Positions 5,104-5,439 of a stretch of 5,439 bases of DNA are shown here, one piece after another. This DNA comes from Bacillota bacterium (GTDB taxonomy: Bacteria > Bacillota > Clostridia > Lachnospirales > Lachnospiraceae). The notes beneath the pieces were generated by a model, which saw only the letters and a list, made by a program, of their open reading frames with translations, ran no database searches and had not been told where the DNA came from. The stretch spans positions 1 to 5,439 of the forward strand of contig JAFACO010000309.1 of NCBI GenBank assembly GCA_023425485.1. Direction: 5' to 3'. The translations under genes and the position numbers were made by a program. The first letter of the stretch is position 1. Each line of letters starts with the position of its first letter.

Positions 5104-5439
5104 ATGGAATTTGGAGCAAATGAAATTAGTATGATTGTTAATCAGGTTCTAAAGAATCTTGAAATCAATAATCCAAGCCTTTTAGCGAGCAAAACATCCC
5201 CTAATTTTGATAATGGTAACTATGGTGTTTTTGAAAAAGCAGAGGATGCCATTGAGGCTGCATATAAGGCGCAGAAGATTTACATAGAGAAGTATCAGTT
5301 AAAAGACAGAAAACGATTAGTAGATGCGATTCGTAAAGTAACTCGTGAAAATGTTGAAACACTGGCTAGGATGGTTCGCGATGAAAGTAAGATGGGACGT
5401 TATGAGGATAAGATTCAGAAGCATCTTGCAGTTATTGAT
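5104..5439 (+). CDS. CoA-acylating aldehyde dehydrogenase (PduP-like), N-terminal part
   Basis: The frame is open for 112 codons to the window end with no stop, so only the first quarter of a ~460-residue enzyme is present. Residues about 5-21 (ANEISMIVNQVLKNLEI) form a short amphipathic helix like the N-terminal encapsulation peptide of PduP. A polar linker follows (about 22-42), then the start of the aldehyde dehydrogenase fold: GVFEKAEDAIEAAYKAQK, a KDRKRLVDAIRK helix, and ARMVRDESKMGRYEDKIQKH, close to the 'ETGMGR.EDK' signature of PduP/EutE-type enzymes. The catalytic cysteine lies beyond the window. The family oxidises propionaldehyde or acetaldehyde to the acyl-CoA with NAD+ and CoA inside the compartment. 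It follows the aldolase by 28 bp and shares its promoter, consistent with the aldolase (or a downstream diol dehydratase) supplying its aldehyde. The family call is strong; substrate chain length is not readable here. Confidence 0.88.
   Translation, partial: MEFGANEISMIVNQVLKNLEINNPSLLASKTSPNFDNGNYGVFEKAEDAIEAAYKAQKIYIEKYQLKDRKRLVDAIRKVTRENVETLARMVRDESKMGRYEDKIQKHLAVID

Noticed and set aside
4673..5119. 148-codon minus-strand open frame inside the aldolase gene
   Set aside because: It lies antisense to a fully supported aldolase, has no ribosome binding site or recognisable domain, and its cysteine/proline-rich translation is typical of a shadow frame.

Overview
The window looks like the chromosome of an AT-rich, anaerobic Firmicute of the Lachnospiraceae / Lachnoclostridium type. 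The signs are low GC, strong AGG-type ribosome binding sites, U-rich terminators, and an aldolase/acylating-aldehyde-dehydrogenase pair bearing bacterial microcompartment (BMC) encapsulation peptides, as in the fucose/rhamnose compartment of Clostridium phytofermentans. The genus is inferred from gene style and not proven.

Layout. (1) 1-396: 3' end of an RbsC-type sugar/nucleoside ABC permease. (2) 494-1717 mtnK (methylthioribose kinase) and 1827-2921 mtnA (methylthioribose-1-phosphate isomerase), on the same strand and probably one transcription unit with the transporter. (3) 2927-3054: two strong back-to-back hairpin terminators between convergent genes. (4) 3053-3817, minus strand: a DeoR-family repressor. 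(5) 3818-4115: divergent control region with a near-consensus sigma-A promoter firing right, three copies of an ACAAAACAA-type direct repeat (one overlapping the -35), and a candidate leftward promoter covered by a 17-bp palindrome. (6) 4116-5075: class II (fuculose-1-phosphate type) aldolase with a long C-terminal tail ending in an amphipathic encapsulation-type helix. (7) 5104-5439: start of a CoA-acylating aldehyde dehydrogenase (PduP-like) with an N-terminal encapsulation-type helix, cut by the window edge.

How it may work together. MtnK and MtnA convert 5-methylthioribose, and probably 5-deoxyribose, to the 1-phospho-ribulose. In known 'DHAP shunt' bacteria a class II aldolase then splits this into DHAP and an aldehyde. 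Here a class II aldolase is the next metabolic gene, but it is tagged for a microcompartment and paired with an aldehyde dehydrogenase. The whole could be a salvage route for radical-SAM by-products (5'-deoxyadenosine, methylthioadenosine) feeding an aldehyde-handling BMC. The more conservative reading is a fucose/rhamnose BMC operon lying beside an unrelated mtnKA operon. A near-copy of the DeoR-side repeat lies just upstream of mtnK, which mildly favours a link.
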